This document shows, piece by piece, positions 1 to 8,145 of a stretch of 64,000 nt of DNA. Made by a program: the position numbers and the translations under genes. Numbering within the stretch: position 1 is the first letter of the stretch; the number at the start of each line of letters is the position of its first letter. This DNA is from JBFHRE01 sp041746105. Its GTDB lineage: Bacteria > Actinomycetota > Acidimicrobiia > Spongiisociales > ZC4RG35. Under the pieces are notes generated by a model, which saw nothing but the letters and a program-made list of their open reading frames with translations, ran no database searches and was not told the origin of the DNA. The stretch spans positions 1 through 64,000 of the forward strand of contig JBGTHP010000047.1 in the NCBI GenBank assembly GCA_041746105.1. The letters are read 5' to 3'.

Positions 1-52
1 CGCCTCCCCGCTCAATTTTGGTCAGCTCGATCTCGAATAGGTGCGGCCTCGG

Positions 53-286
53 TCACCCACTCGGACCGTGACGGAGCAGGGTTTCGCCGAGAGTTGACAT
101 CAGCCAGAGGACGCTTCCGGCGAGGAAGAGGGCGATGGCCGGAGTTGATTGGCCCGGCACGAGAAACAGGACGCACCCGGCCACGAAAGATCCGGCCGCA
201 GTGATGTTGGCCGCTGCGAGCGTCCAACGACGAGAATCGAGCGCCCAGCACAACCTGGCGAGAAGGGTTGCGGAGTCCGTCATCCT
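53..286 (-). CDS. Small two-helix membrane protein, YrhK-like
   Basis: This is a 77-residue protein with two hydrophobic segments (about residues 30-47 and 49-68) separated by a short Pro/Gly/Ser turn. The arrangement resembles the YrhK-like domain, whose function is unknown. I chose the internal ATG at 286 because the longer frame (to 367) would overlap the end of the metallo-hydrolase gene and adds an Arg/Pro-rich non-membrane stretch. It lies 34 bp downstream of that gene on the same strand, so the two are probably co-transcribed. The family assignment rests only on the look of the helices. Confidence 0.5.
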   Translation of the reverse strand, partial: RMTDSATLLARLCWALDSRRWTLAAANITAAGSFVAGCVLFLVPGQSTPAIALFLAGSVLWLMSTLGETLLRHGPSG

Positions 287-320
287 GCAATCGTATTCGA
301 ACGGGACTGTCCGACGGCGA

Positions 321-1022
321 TCAGGGCTTGCCGCCGGCGGCCACTGCGCGAAAAGCTTCGGCGGCACCCTCCCTGATGGGGCGGCCGTGGCCGAAGACCG
401 CTTTGTCGAATTCGCGTCGCGAGAGTGCGGCGAACGACGCGGCGGCAGCTACATGGTCCTCCGCGACCATCGGCGGTCCCAGCCGGCCCGGCATCGTCCC
501 TGCGGCGTCGCCCGCAATCAGAACTTCGTTCCACAAATAGGAGACGTGGCCGGGAGTGTGGCCGGGAGTGGACACCACTGTGATGCCACCGGCGAGTGCG
601 AGAGTCTCGTCACCGTTCAATTCCTGGGTCACGGGAGCGGGGTCGGCGCCTTTGGGTCGGATCATCAGTGTCATTACCTTGCCGATGAAGTTTCTTCCCG
701 TTAGCGGGCCGGAGGCGTTCCCTTTTCTGGTCACGTCGGTGTCGAGAACGTGGACACACACTCGCGCTCCGGTGGCTGCGGCGAGTTCGGCCAGGCTACC
801 GATGTGGTCGATGTGGCAGTGGGTGAAGAGTATGTCGGACACACGCGACGGCTGGTGGCCGGCCTCGGCGACAGCTTCGATGATGGACCGCTCTTTTTTG
901 GGAAGACCGGTGTCGATGAGGATGAGACCGTCCTCGCCTTCGATCAAGGCGGCGTTGACATAACCAAGGCCGATCATGGTCAGGCCAGGAGTTATGGTCA
1001 CGGTCGCCACCTCGAGCTCCAA
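321..1022 (-). CDS. MBL-fold metallo-hydrolase
   Basis: This 233-residue metallo-beta-lactamase-fold hydrolase is of glyoxalase II/lactonase-like size. The metal site is visible: HCHIDH at residues 68-73, a further His in TPGHTPGH (155 or 159), Asp 172 in AGDA and the last His in FGHGRP (212). The two-metal set is therefore complete and the enzyme should be active. The substrate cannot be read from the sequence; thioester or lactone hydrolysis is typical of such stand-alone members. There is no signal peptide, so it is cytoplasmic. It sits 57 bp downstream of an alpha/beta hydrolase gene on the same strand, which suggests a small hydrolase operon. Confidence 0.88.
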   Translation of the reverse strand: MELEVATVTITPGLTMIGLGYVNAALIEGEDGLILIDTGLPKKERSIIEAVAEAGHQPSRVSDILFTHCHIDHIGSLAELAAATGARVCVHVLDTDVTRKGNASGPLTGRNFIGKVMTLMIRPKGADPAPVTQELNGDETLALAGGITVVSTPGHTPGHVSYLWNEVLIAGDAAGTMPGRLGPPMVAEDHVAAAASFAALSRREFDKAVFGHGRPIREGAAEAFRAVAAGGKP

Positions 1023-1079
1023 TCACCTCGTTCCCCGCCCTGCGAGAGTAGAGGGCAACTGCACGGAATGGAGACTCCG

Positions 1080-2003
1080 TCACACTGCGACGAGGATGGC
1101 TCCCTGGGGGCGGTCGGCGGCAGCGTCGATTGTCCTCATGACGAGATCGGGCCGCTCGATCACGGCGGAGTGGTCACAGGGCAACTCCACGCGGCGGGAT
1201 TCGAAGAACATCGATGACAAACGCTGGTGGGCGGCAGGGATTATGCCGTCACGCGTCGTGACCAGCCAGGTGGTGGGTGGTAGTCGGAGCTCAGACCAGC
1301 GGCGAGCGTCGAATCGTCGCAACTCGAGTGCGGTGTCGATCATCACCTGGCGCGAGGGGCGGACCGCATATTCCCAGGCGATGCGAGATTTGTCGCCGGG
1401 GAGGCGATGGATCTCCTTCAATTCTTGGCGTAGCGTCCAGGGCGAACGTGGGCCAAAAACCCAGGGGGCCGCCGAAAGCATCACGTGCTGGCGAGGCTCG
1501 ACCCAATAGGCAGATGTTGCCAGTGGAACGAACCCGCGGAAGTGTTCGGGCCCGCTCCACAAAAAGGTCGTCATTCCCACGGCGCCTCCCATTGAATGTC
1601 CGACCAACAGTGGGCGGTCGAGCCCGGCGTGGTCAGAGGCGGCGAGTACTGCTTCCGCGGCAATCCCGAATGTGAATCTCCGGTCCAGGATCGAGCGCCC
1701 GTGGCCGGGAAGGTCGATTGCGATCGTCGTCCGTTTGGTTGCCTGCAATAGCGGCCACCAGGCGGAGTCGGCGGTCCGTCCCCATCCGTGAACGAGAACG
1801 ATCGGCGCCAGTTGAGGGTCGCCCTCGATGATACGGTAGGAAACTCGGCCCCAGTCGGTGGGAAACGACCTGAGCTGGCCGGGGATGACAGGCGGAGAGC
1901 AGTTCGCAGAGTCGACCTCGCGAACGGCGTCTCGGTAACGCCGTACGAGAAAAGCCCCGGCGATGCCGGGGATTGCTGCAGCGACTGCGACAGAACGTTT
2001 CAT
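1080..2003 (-). CDS. Alpha/beta hydrolase with N-terminal membrane anchor
   Basis: This 307-residue alpha/beta-hydrolase-fold protein has an oxyanion-hole motif HGWG at 72-75, a nucleophile elbow GHSMGG with Ser 137, a likely acid Asp 252 (TRDGIIP) and a catalytic His 278 (CDHSA). The first 20 residues form a hydrophobic helix followed by an Arg pair (VRRYRD). This suggests a signal anchor that holds the catalytic domain to the membrane rather than a cleaved signal. The triad is complete. The substrate is unknown; esterase or lipase activity is the general expectation. The ATG at 2003 gives the anchor and is the natural start. Confidence 0.85.
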   Translation of the reverse strand: MKRSVAVAAAIPGIAGAFLVRRYRDAVREVDSANCSPPVIPGQLRSFPTDWGRVSYRIIEGDPQLAPIVLVHGWGRTADSAWWPLLQATKRTTIAIDLPGHGRSILDRRFTFGIAAEAVLAASDHAGLDRPLLVGHSMGGAVGMTTFLWSGPEHFRGFVPLATSAYWVEPRQHVMLSAAPWVFGPRSPWTLRQELKEIHRLPGDKSRIAWEYAVRPSRQVMIDTALELRRFDARRWSELRLPPTTWLVTTRDGIIPAAHQRLSSMFFESRRVELPCDHSAVIERPDLVMRTIDAAADRPQGAILVAV

Positions 2004-2052
2004 CCTGATCTACCTATCGGCAGGTGAGCCGTTGCGATAAAGCCGCCGCTGG

Positions 2053-2676
2053 TCAACCAAGCATGCTTCGCACGAAAGGACTAATCCCCTCGAAGAAGAA
2101 CTCGACACCGAAGGCCATCTCGAACAAACCGATGAGCCTCATCGTGATTCGCTGCCCGTTCTCGCCTACGTGTTGTGCGATCCACTGTGCTCCCAATAGG
2201 ACGAGCAGAGTGATGGCCATGACTGCGCCGAGTGCTCCGAAGACGGCGCCTTCCATGGCCGCGGTCGTCGCATCGTCGGAGAGAACGATGATGGTGGTGA
2301 TGGCACCCGGGCCCGCGAGCAGAGGAATCCCGAGCGGGGTGATGGCCACGTCATGGGTGAACTCGCGGCTGGACTCATCGGCGTGTTTCGTGCGCGGGAG
2401 GCGAGAGTTGAGCATGTCGTAACCCATCAAGAAAAAAATGATCCCACCCACCACCCGAAGGCTGTCGGAGGATATGGAGAAGAAGGAGAAGATCGCATTT
2501 CCCACAAAGGCCATGAGCACCAACAATGCGGTCGCCACCAGAACCGCGCGGATCGCCACGCTGCGGGCGGCTTTGCGGTCCAACTGGCCGGTCAGGGCCG
2601 AGTAGATCGGAGCCACGGTGATAGGAGAGACCAGTACGAAGAGGGAAGCGAAAGCCTGAACGGCAAAAGCGGTCAT
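2053..2676 (-). CDS. MarC family integral membrane protein
   Basis: This 207-residue protein has about six hydrophobic helices and matches the MarC/YhgN family. That family has a conserved N-terminal region (SITVAPIYSALT-like here) and a central segment with many small residues (PLLAGPGAITTII, around residues 118-130). The family was once linked to multiple antibiotic resistance, but that role was withdrawn; a transporter-like function is assumed but not proven. Its length matches the usual 200-210 residues. It is divergent from the NYN-domain gene that starts at 2747, with about 70 bp between them for both promoters. Confidence 0.88.
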   Translation of the reverse strand: MTAFAVQAFASLFVLVSPITVAPIYSALTGQLDRKAARSVAIRAVLVATALLVLMAFVGNAIFSFFSISSDSLRVVGGIIFFLMGYDMLNSRLPRTKHADESSREFTHDVAITPLGIPLLAGPGAITTIIVLSDDATTAAMEGAVFGALGAVMAITLLVLLGAQWIAQHVGENGQRITMRLIGLFEMAFGVEFFFEGISPFVRSMLG

Positions 2677-2746
2677 TGCCAGGCAACGCTAACCGGCCGC
2701 ACTCCAACTTGGTCCCAATCACCGCCGGCACGAGTAGCCTGGTTCC

Positions 2747-3766
2747 GTGACTTTGGACGAACAACGAATTGCAGTATTCCTCGACTACGAGAACCTGGCG
2801 ATTGGAGCCCGCGAGGCTCTGGGAGGTGCCATGTTCGACCTCAAGCCGGTTGCCGACGCCTTGGCCGAGCGCGGCCGGGTGGTAACCCGGCGGGCGTATG
2901 CGGACTGGTCGAGCTTCGACGAGGACCGGCGGATGTTGACGCGCAACCACGTCGAGTTGATCGAGATACCTCAGCGGATGGGAGCTGTTCGGAAAAACGC
3001 CGCCGACATCAAGATGGCGGTGGATGCGATCGAGCTTGCCCTGGAACGGGACTACATCACTACCTTTGTCATTTGCACCGGCGACTCTGATTTCACGCCG
3101 TTGGTGCACAAGCTGAGGGAGCTGAACAAACGTGTCATCGGTGTCGGAGTGAAGGCTTCCACGTCGAACTTGCTCCCTCCAGCGTGCGACGAGTTCTTGT
3201 TCTACGAAAACCTGGAAGGAGTGGAGAGCAGACAGGTCACCTCCGATCCGGCCGTGAAAAAGGACGTGGAAGACACGACGCCTCCGGGCCTCGACGATCT
3301 CGACCGCCTCATAACAACGACCATCTCGGGTATCCAAAGATCGTCAGGGGACCTCGTGCTTGCGTCCACCCTGAAGCGAGCGCTGATCAGAAAGGACCCG
3401 ACGTTTTCGGAGGCGGACTACGGCTTCAGGGCATTCGGGGAGCTCCTGCGGCATATCGAGGGTCGTAATCTGGTCGAGTTGTCCGAGGGCCCGGCCAAAG
3501 GCGATCCGGTTGTCGAGCTGGCCATCAGCCCGGTGGAAGACGACGCTTTTGGCCTGCTTCTGGAAGTGGTCAAGGGAATGCAGGGACGCAACGGCGGTCC
3601 GATGCTTTCCGGGTTGAAAAACGCCGTTCGCAAACGTCAGCCCGATTTCTCCGAGAAGCTCTTTGGCTACAGCGGTTTTCTCCAATTCGTGAAGGCGGCC
3701 CACACCAAGGGTTTGCTCGACCTCCAATGGGACGAGTCCGCCGGCGACTACCGCGTCAAGAGTTAA
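2747..3766 (+). CDS. NYN-domain protein with two OST-HTH/LOTUS domains
   Basis: This 339-residue protein has an N-terminal NYN (PIN-like, LabA/DUF88) domain at about 7-155. Its acidic residues are in place: Asp 13 and Asn 16 (FLDYENL), Asp 88 in ADIKMAVD, and TGDSDF with Asp 113 and Asp 115. Two OST-HTH (LOTUS) units follow, at about 178-243 and 265-336, each ending in a hydrophobic helix. The family is expected to bind RNA and often to cut it with the NYN centre. The start is the GTG at 2747, with no strong Shine-Dalgarno. It stands alone, divergent from marC. The RNA target cannot be inferred. Confidence 0.88.
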   Translation: MTLDEQRIAVFLDYENLAIGAREALGGAMFDLKPVADALAERGRVVTRRAYADWSSFDEDRRMLTRNHVELIEIPQRMGAVRKNAADIKMAVDAIELALERDYITTFVICTGDSDFTPLVHKLRELNKRVIGVGVKASTSNLLPPACDEFLFYENLEGVESRQVTSDPAVKKDVEDTTPPGLDDLDRLITTTISGIQRSSGDLVLASTLKRALIRKDPTFSEADYGFRAFGELLRHIEGRNLVELSEGPAKGDPVVELAISPVEDDAFGLLLEVVKGMQGRNGGPMLSGLKNAVRKRQPDFSEKLFGYSGFLQFVKAAHTKGLLDLQWDESAGDYRVKS

Positions 3767-3798
3767 CCGGCGTAATCGGGTCGAACTCCTCTAGACAA

Positions 3799-3834
3799 CT
3801 CCCTTCGCCAGGCAGAAGCTGAAGGCGAAAGGAG
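3799..3834 (+). promoter_or_regulatory. Hairpin that would hide the ribosome binding site of the 3841 gene
   Basis: The segment 3799-3809 (CTCCCTTCGCC) can pair with 3824-3834 (GGCGAAAGGAG) in ten of eleven positions across a 14-nt loop. The right arm contains the near-perfect Shine-Dalgarno AAAGGAGG that lies 5 nt before the ATG at 3841. When folded, the ribosome binding site would be blocked, so translation could depend on temperature, a ligand or a protein. The pairing is visible in the sequence; the regulatory role is inferred. Confidence 0.45.
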
Positions 3835-3840
3835 GTCGAG

Positions 3841-4176
3841 ATGACACATCTCGCCGAGAGGAGAACCGTCCTCGAAACCAGCAAACGCGAGCACGCGATT
3901 GACTGGCTCCTGGCCGGAATGGCCGCCGTCCTCGCCTTGATCGGTCTCTACACCTACACGGTGCCAGAGAGCTGGTTCATGGGCGGACTTGCGGAAGCTT
4001 GGTGGCTCGGTCCCTGGATGATGGCGGGATATCTGATGGCGGTGGCATTGTGGGACTTCGCACGCATGGCCTATCGCCGCGATGGCCCGTTCACCGGGGC
4101 CGAAATCAGCGGATTCATCTTCGCCGGGATCTCTCTGCTTGCAGGGATCGGATTCATGCTTCTCTGGATTCTCTGA
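3841..4176 (+). CDS. Small membrane protein of unknown function
   Basis: This 111-residue protein has three hydrophobic segments, at about 20-38, 50-70 and 86-110. The short N-terminus is charged (Arg/Glu/Lys). The start is clear: an AAAGGAGG ribosome binding site sits 5 nt upstream of the ATG. I do not recognise a family. The gene is monocistronic, as it is followed directly by a strong intrinsic terminator at 4186-4224. The strong ribosome binding site within a hairpin and the dedicated terminator suggest a regulated and possibly abundant product. Confidence 0.7.
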   Translation: MTHLAERRTVLETSKREHAIDWLLAGMAAVLALIGLYTYTVPESWFMGGLAEAWWLGPWMMAGYLMAVALWDFARMAYRRDGPFTGAEISGFIFAGISLLAGIGFMLLWIL

Positions 4177-4185
4177 TATGAACAG

Positions 4186-4224
4186 TGCAGGTGGGGGGCC
4201 CGAGCACCCACCTGCATTTCTATT
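4186..4224 (+). terminator. Rho-independent terminator after the 3841 gene
   Basis: A perfect 10-bp stem (TGCAGGTGGG at 4186-4195 with CCCACCTGCA at 4207-4216) has an 11-nt loop and is followed by TTTCTATT. It lies 9 nt after the stop codon of the small membrane protein and is oriented to end that transcript. Confidence 0.8.
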
Positions 4225-4269
4225 CCCTTGGGTGTTGGTACAACTTTGTATCGATAAGGTTCTGGCATC

Positions 4270-5112
4270 TTGCGAATCCTCGATGCCGCCACCACCCGCT
4301 CCTCGTTGTCGATGACCGCTGCGATCGATGCGATGGAATTGGCGTTTTCCGACGACATCGAGGTTCCGGTTCGGAGCCTTCTTGGCAACTCGTTATTCAT
4401 GCCGGGGCGGGCCGGGAAATTCTCCGGTGTGAAAGTGGTTTCTACCGTGCCGGGTAATCCGGCGGGCATCGTTGTCGTGTTTGGAGCCGACGGTGCTCCC
4501 ATGGGCGCAGTCGACGGGCCCACGCTGACCGCGATCCGAACCGGGGCGGCCTCCGGTCTCGCCACACGCCTCCTGGCGAGACCAAACGCCTCCACGCTCG
4601 CCATGTTGGGGGCAGGCGCGATGGCGTTCGATCAGGTGGAGGCGGTCAAAGCGGTGAGGCCGATTCGGCGGGTGATCGTGTGGAGTCGATCGCCCGAAAA
4701 CGCCGAGGCTCTGGCTCGAGCCGTCGACGGTGAAGTGGTCGCGTCTCCGGACGAGGCCGTGTCCATCGCCGACATCGTCTCCTGCGCAACACCGAGCACT
4801 GTCCCGCTGTTCTCCGACACGTCGGTCAGGGAGGGCACCCACATCAACGCCGTTGGGGCGTTCCGCCCGAACATGGTCGAGGTGCCTGCGGAGACGGTGA
4901 TCAGGGCATATGTCGTGGTCGACGACATCGATGCTGCCACTGCGGAGGCCGGAGATCTGCTCCTGGCCGATCGGTTCCCGGTCAACGCCACGATGGCGGA
5001 TCTTCTGGCAGGGCGGCATCCCGCCATCGGCGAGGACGTGACGCTGTTCAAGTCCGTGGGCATTGCCAGCCAGGACATAACTGCGGCGGTGGCCGCTCTA
5101 GGCGGCTTCTAG
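4270..5112 (+). CDS. Ornithine cyclodeaminase/mu-crystallin family protein
   Basis: This 280-residue protein is of the ornithine cyclodeaminase, alanine dehydrogenase (AlaDH) and mu-crystallin superfamily. Visible features are the substrate-side block TLTAIRTGAASGLAT (residues 88-102), a dinucleotide-binding MLGAGAMA (about 114-121), and a late INAVGAFRPNMVEV segment. It is somewhat shorter than the typical 310-340 residues at the N-terminus, beginning with a TTG codon. NAD(P)-dependent ketimine/imino-acid chemistry is the family role; the true substrate is open. A Lys normally seen in the early substrate pocket falls in FSGVKVVS (about residue 55). It converges on the MFS gene downstream. 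Confidence 0.85.
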   Translation: MRILDAATTRSSLSMTAAIDAMELAFSDDIEVPVRSLLGNSLFMPGRAGKFSGVKVVSTVPGNPAGIVVVFGADGAPMGAVDGPTLTAIRTGAASGLATRLLARPNASTLAMLGAGAMAFDQVEAVKAVRPIRRVIVWSRSPENAEALARAVDGEVVASPDEAVSIADIVSCATPSTVPLFSDTSVREGTHINAVGAFRPNMVEVPAETVIRAYVVVDDIDAATAEAGDLLLADRFPVNATMADLLAGRHPAIGEDVTLFKSVGIASQDITAAVAALGGF

Positions 5113-5141
5113 ACCGACGACAACCAGCGAAACGGTCTTGA

Positions 5142-6581
5142 TCAGTGGTCGCGGCGCAGAGCCCAAGCTCCGATCGAGACCGCCACGATCATCAGACCGG
5201 TTAGAACGAGAGCCGTTTCGCGTAGTCCCGCGACTTGGGCGGCGGCGGGTGCACCGGGAGCATCTCCAACAAACCCCGGTCCGGCGTTCGCAGCCACACG
5301 TGCCGCCCACAACGACGCCACCGCCGCCACTCCGGTTATCTGGCCGAGAAGCCGAGTCAGGGTGAGAAGCCCTCCGGCCACGCCCGCGTACTCGCGAGGC
5401 ATCGAGCCCATGATGGCGCTGTTGTTCGGCGACTGGAACATCCCGATTCCGATGCCCATTGGTACTGCCAGGGCGGCAAAGTGGAGAAACGTGGTGGTGG
5501 TGGAGAGGGTGAGAAACCCGACATAGCTCAACCCGAGCACGATCAGACCGGCCAGAGTCAGTCTTCGGATTCCGACGCGGTCGGACCAGGATCCGGCAAG
5601 GGGCGAAACGAAACCGATCATCAGCGGCGCCACCCCGAGCGCAAGACCGGTGGTGAGAATCGAAAAACCGAGAACCCCCTCCAGGTAGAAAGGCAACAAG
5701 AAAAAGACAGCCGAAAGTGCTGAGAAGGCGAGATAGCCGGTGACGACACTCACCGTCAGAAGAGGTTCTCTGAAAACGCCGAGGGGGATCATTGGGTGGG
5801 GAGAGCGTCTTTCCACCATCACGAACAGCACTCCGAGCACCAAACCGGAGAGGATGAGGCCGATGACCGATGCCGCACCGTAACCGAGCTCCTGGCCGGT
5901 AGTCACTCCAAGGCTCGAGGCGAGGAGGGCGGAACTGAGCAACGCGGCACCCAAGTAGTCGAACTGCTGTCCGCCTTTGGGCGGCGTGTTGGCGATCGTT
6001 CGAATGACCAGAATCACTCCGACGATGCCGACTGGGACGTTTACAAAAAAGATGGAGCGCCAGTCGAAGGCAGAAAGGAGTAACCCTCCGACCAGGGGCC
6101 CGGTCACGACACCGATCGACACGAAGGTCCCGATGAGTCCGAGAGCCTTTCCGCGCTCGTTCGGCGGAAACGCCTCGGTCAAGATGGCTGCCCCCAGGGC
6201 AAGGATCATCACAGATCCAAGCCCCTGGATGACCCGGAACCCGATGAGGTATCCGATCGACGGGGACAGTCCGCAAAGGACAGAGGCCAAGGTGAAAAGG
6301 ATGAAGCCGCCTATGTAGATCCGCTTTTTGCCGACGATGTCACCCCATCGACCGACAGCCAGGGTGAGGCTGGCCAAAGTGAGCAGATATCCCACCGAAA
6401 CCCACTGGACGACGTTCAAAGTGGTTGAAAACTGCTCTCTGATGGTCGGCAGCGCGATGTTCACGATGGAACCGTCGATTGTCGCCAGGAGCACCCCGAC
6501 CCCGACAGCCGCCATCGCATGCCACTTCCGCGAGTAATCCACCCCTGGCGGCGGATTCAGCTCTGCGACGCCGACGCTCAC
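5142..6581 (-). CDS. MFS drug exporter, DHA2 (EmrB/QacA, 14-helix) type
   Basis: This is a 479-residue permease with about 14 hydrophobic segments. It shows the DHA2 hallmarks: an early Asp in helix 1 (LLATIDGSIVNIALPTI), motif A-like GRWGDIVGKKR between helices 2 and 3, and a motif C-like VVTGPLVGGLL in helix 5. It would be a proton-driven exporter of drugs or metabolites in the cytoplasmic membrane. Its ATG overlaps the stop of the small DUF2277 gene by four bases (ATGA), so the two are translationally coupled. No regulator is adjacent, so the substrate is not indicated. Confidence 0.9.
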   Translation of the reverse strand: MSVGVAELNPPPGVDYSRKWHAMAAVGVGVLLATIDGSIVNIALPTIREQFSTTLNVVQWVSVGYLLTLASLTLAVGRWGDIVGKKRIYIGGFILFTLASVLCGLSPSIGYLIGFRVIQGLGSVMILALGAAILTEAFPPNERGKALGLIGTFVSIGVVTGPLVGGLLLSAFDWRSIFFVNVPVGIVGVILVIRTIANTPPKGGQQFDYLGAALLSSALLASSLGVTTGQELGYGAASVIGLILSGLVLGVLFVMVERRSPHPMIPLGVFREPLLTVSVVTGYLAFSALSAVFFLLPFYLEGVLGFSILTTGLALGVAPLMIGFVSPLAGSWSDRVGIRRLTLAGLIVLGLSYVGFLTLSTTTTFLHFAALAVPMGIGIGMFQSPNNSAIMGSMPREYAGVAGGLLTLTRLLGQITGVAAVASLWAARVAANAGPGFVGDAPGAPAAAQVAGLRETALVLTGLMIVAVSIGAWALRRDH

Positions 6582-6805
6582 GAAGGTGTGGGCGCGGTGG
6601 GTCTGCCGCCGATGGTCAAGCTTGCGAGCAGGTGTTCGGTCGAATGGGCGATCTCTTTGACGGCGCGCTCGAAAGCCTCGGCATTGGCCGGGGCCGGCCG
6701 GCGAAACCCGGAGACCTTGCGGACGAATTGGAGCGCCGCCGCCTCGATGTCGTCGGAACTGCCGAGTTCGACTCCTTCCCGCAAGGTTTTGATGCTTCTA
6801 CACAT
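6578..6805 (-). CDS. DUF2277 family small protein
   Basis: This 75-residue protein begins MCRSIKTLR and contains FVRKVSGFRRP with a helical AFERAVKEIA segment, the pattern of DUF2277, a short family of unknown function common in Actinobacteria. The conserved N-terminal Cys-Arg is present. It is 8 bp downstream of the next MFS gene (stop at 6814) and overlaps the DHA2 exporter start by four bases, placing it between two exporters in one minus-strand operon. Its length is normal for the family. Confidence 0.85.
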   Translation of the reverse strand: MCRSIKTLREGVELGSSDDIEAAALQFVRKVSGFRRPAPANAEAFERAVKEIAHSTEHLLASLTIGGRPTAPTPS

Positions 6806-6813
6806 GTTTCCTC

Positions 6814-8061
6814 TCAGCGATTGGGCGAGATCGGTTCGTCGGATGTCAGGGGAGGCCCGATCTTAGGCACCGGCACCGCCCTCGTCCGATCGAGGAAACG
6901 AGCCGTCGGAATCATCAATAACGCCAGAAAACCCACCGAAATTCCAGAGGCGATCAGCGCCGGTTGAACGCCGATCGACGAGGCGAGGATCGGCGCCAGG
7001 ACCAGAGGACCGAGTTTTGCGAACTCAGAATGGACCTGGGTGACGCCCATCACCCTTCCTACCAATCCTTCGGGAGAATTGACGTGGATCATCGTCCTGG
7101 CAAGAGGGATCATGAGTCCGATGATCACCCCCCAAAACAGGGCGCCGGTCATCACCACCGGGACGATTGCGGTGCCGACATAGATCAGCGCGCCCACGCC
7201 GTTCAACCCAACCAGCAGTGTCACCGCCCTCGCACCCCGCCAGGCGACTCTGAGGCGCGCCACCGCCAGAGTCCCCGTGACCAGACCGACGCCGAAGATG
7301 GTGTTGACCACACCGAGCATCTCGGGACCAACCTCGAGCACGTCCCGATAAAAGATCGGTTCGAGGGCGGCGAAAAAACCGAAAGATGACCAGATCGCGG
7401 TCGAGGCGAGAACGTAGAAACGTAGACGCCGGTTCTGGTAGACGGTAGAAAAACCCTGGAGCATGCCCCGCCAACCGGTGTGGTTGCCGGCCGCCATCAC
7501 CGGAGAGCGGGTTGCCACTCGTGCGACCAGCACCACCGCGACCAATGATGTGATGGCGTCGAACCAGAAGATGGCATCGATTCCGATCGTCGCCGCCATC
7601 AGCGCTCCCAAGGATGCTCCCGAGATCAAAGCCGCCATCCCCGCCATCTCGACCCAGGAATTGACGCGGGCGAGTTCGTCCTCGTCGTGTGTCAGGAACG
7701 GCGGAAAGGAGGCGATGGCTGTGTAGGCGGGTGCCCCGAACAGGGCAATCCCCGCGGCGGCCGCGATCAGAAGGTTGAGTTCGTCCGCGGCGACGGCAGA
7801 AATTGTTGCCGGTACAAAGAATATCTCACTCGACATCAGGACTCGTTTCGGTCCAAATTTGTCGATCAATGGGCCGGCGACGGCCGAGCCGACCAAACCG
7901 GCCACCCCCATGACCCCGATCAGCAGGGCAATTCCGTCGGCTCCAGAGTTGAACTCGTAGGCGGCCTTGCCCCAGATGCCGACAAAAAAGGCCGCTTCGC
8001 CACCGGTTCTCGAAATGAAACGGGCGAACGTAACCAAGAGGGCGGAACGACTGAGCTGCAC
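6814..8061 (-). CDS. MFS transporter, EntS/MFS_3-like
   Basis: This 415-residue permease has about 12 helices and DKFGPKR after helix 2 (motif A-like), in the style of MFS_3/EntS exporters. I set the start at the GTG at 8061, where the protein begins VQLSRSALLVTFARFISR. The open frame extends back to 8301, but the extra 80 residues are polar, match no transporter, and would overlap the divergent HEAT-repeat gene at 8146. The remaining 84 bp form the divergent promoter region. The substrate is unknown. It is first in the operon with DUF2277 and the DHA2 exporter. Confidence 0.87.
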   Translation of the reverse strand: MQLSRSALLVTFARFISRTGGEAAFFVGIWGKAAYEFNSGADGIALLIGVMGVAGLVGSAVAGPLIDKFGPKRVLMSSEIFFVPATISAVAADELNLLIAAAAGIALFGAPAYTAIASFPPFLTHDEDELARVNSWVEMAGMAALISGASLGALMAATIGIDAIFWFDAITSLVAVVLVARVATRSPVMAAGNHTGWRGMLQGFSTVYQNRRLRFYVLASTAIWSSFGFFAALEPIFYRDVLEVGPEMLGVVNTIFGVGLVTGTLAVARLRVAWRGARAVTLLVGLNGVGALIYVGTAIVPVVMTGALFWGVIIGLMIPLARTMIHVNSPEGLVGRVMGVTQVHSEFAKLGPLVLAPILASSIGVQPALIASGISVGFLALLMIPTARFLDRTRAVPVPKIGPPLTSDEPISPNR

Positions 8062-8145
8062 GTTCCGAGTGTCGCACCTTTCGATCGATCTGGAGTATCG
8101 ATTGTTCGGCGTGTGCGTCCGTGCGCGCTCGGTAGATTCGACCGT

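Noticed and set aside
7687..8145. Long N-terminal extension of the AlkD-like protein
   Set aside because: The frame runs antisense through the MFS gene, is low in hydrophobic structure and has no ribosome binding site; the ATG at 8146 is preferred.
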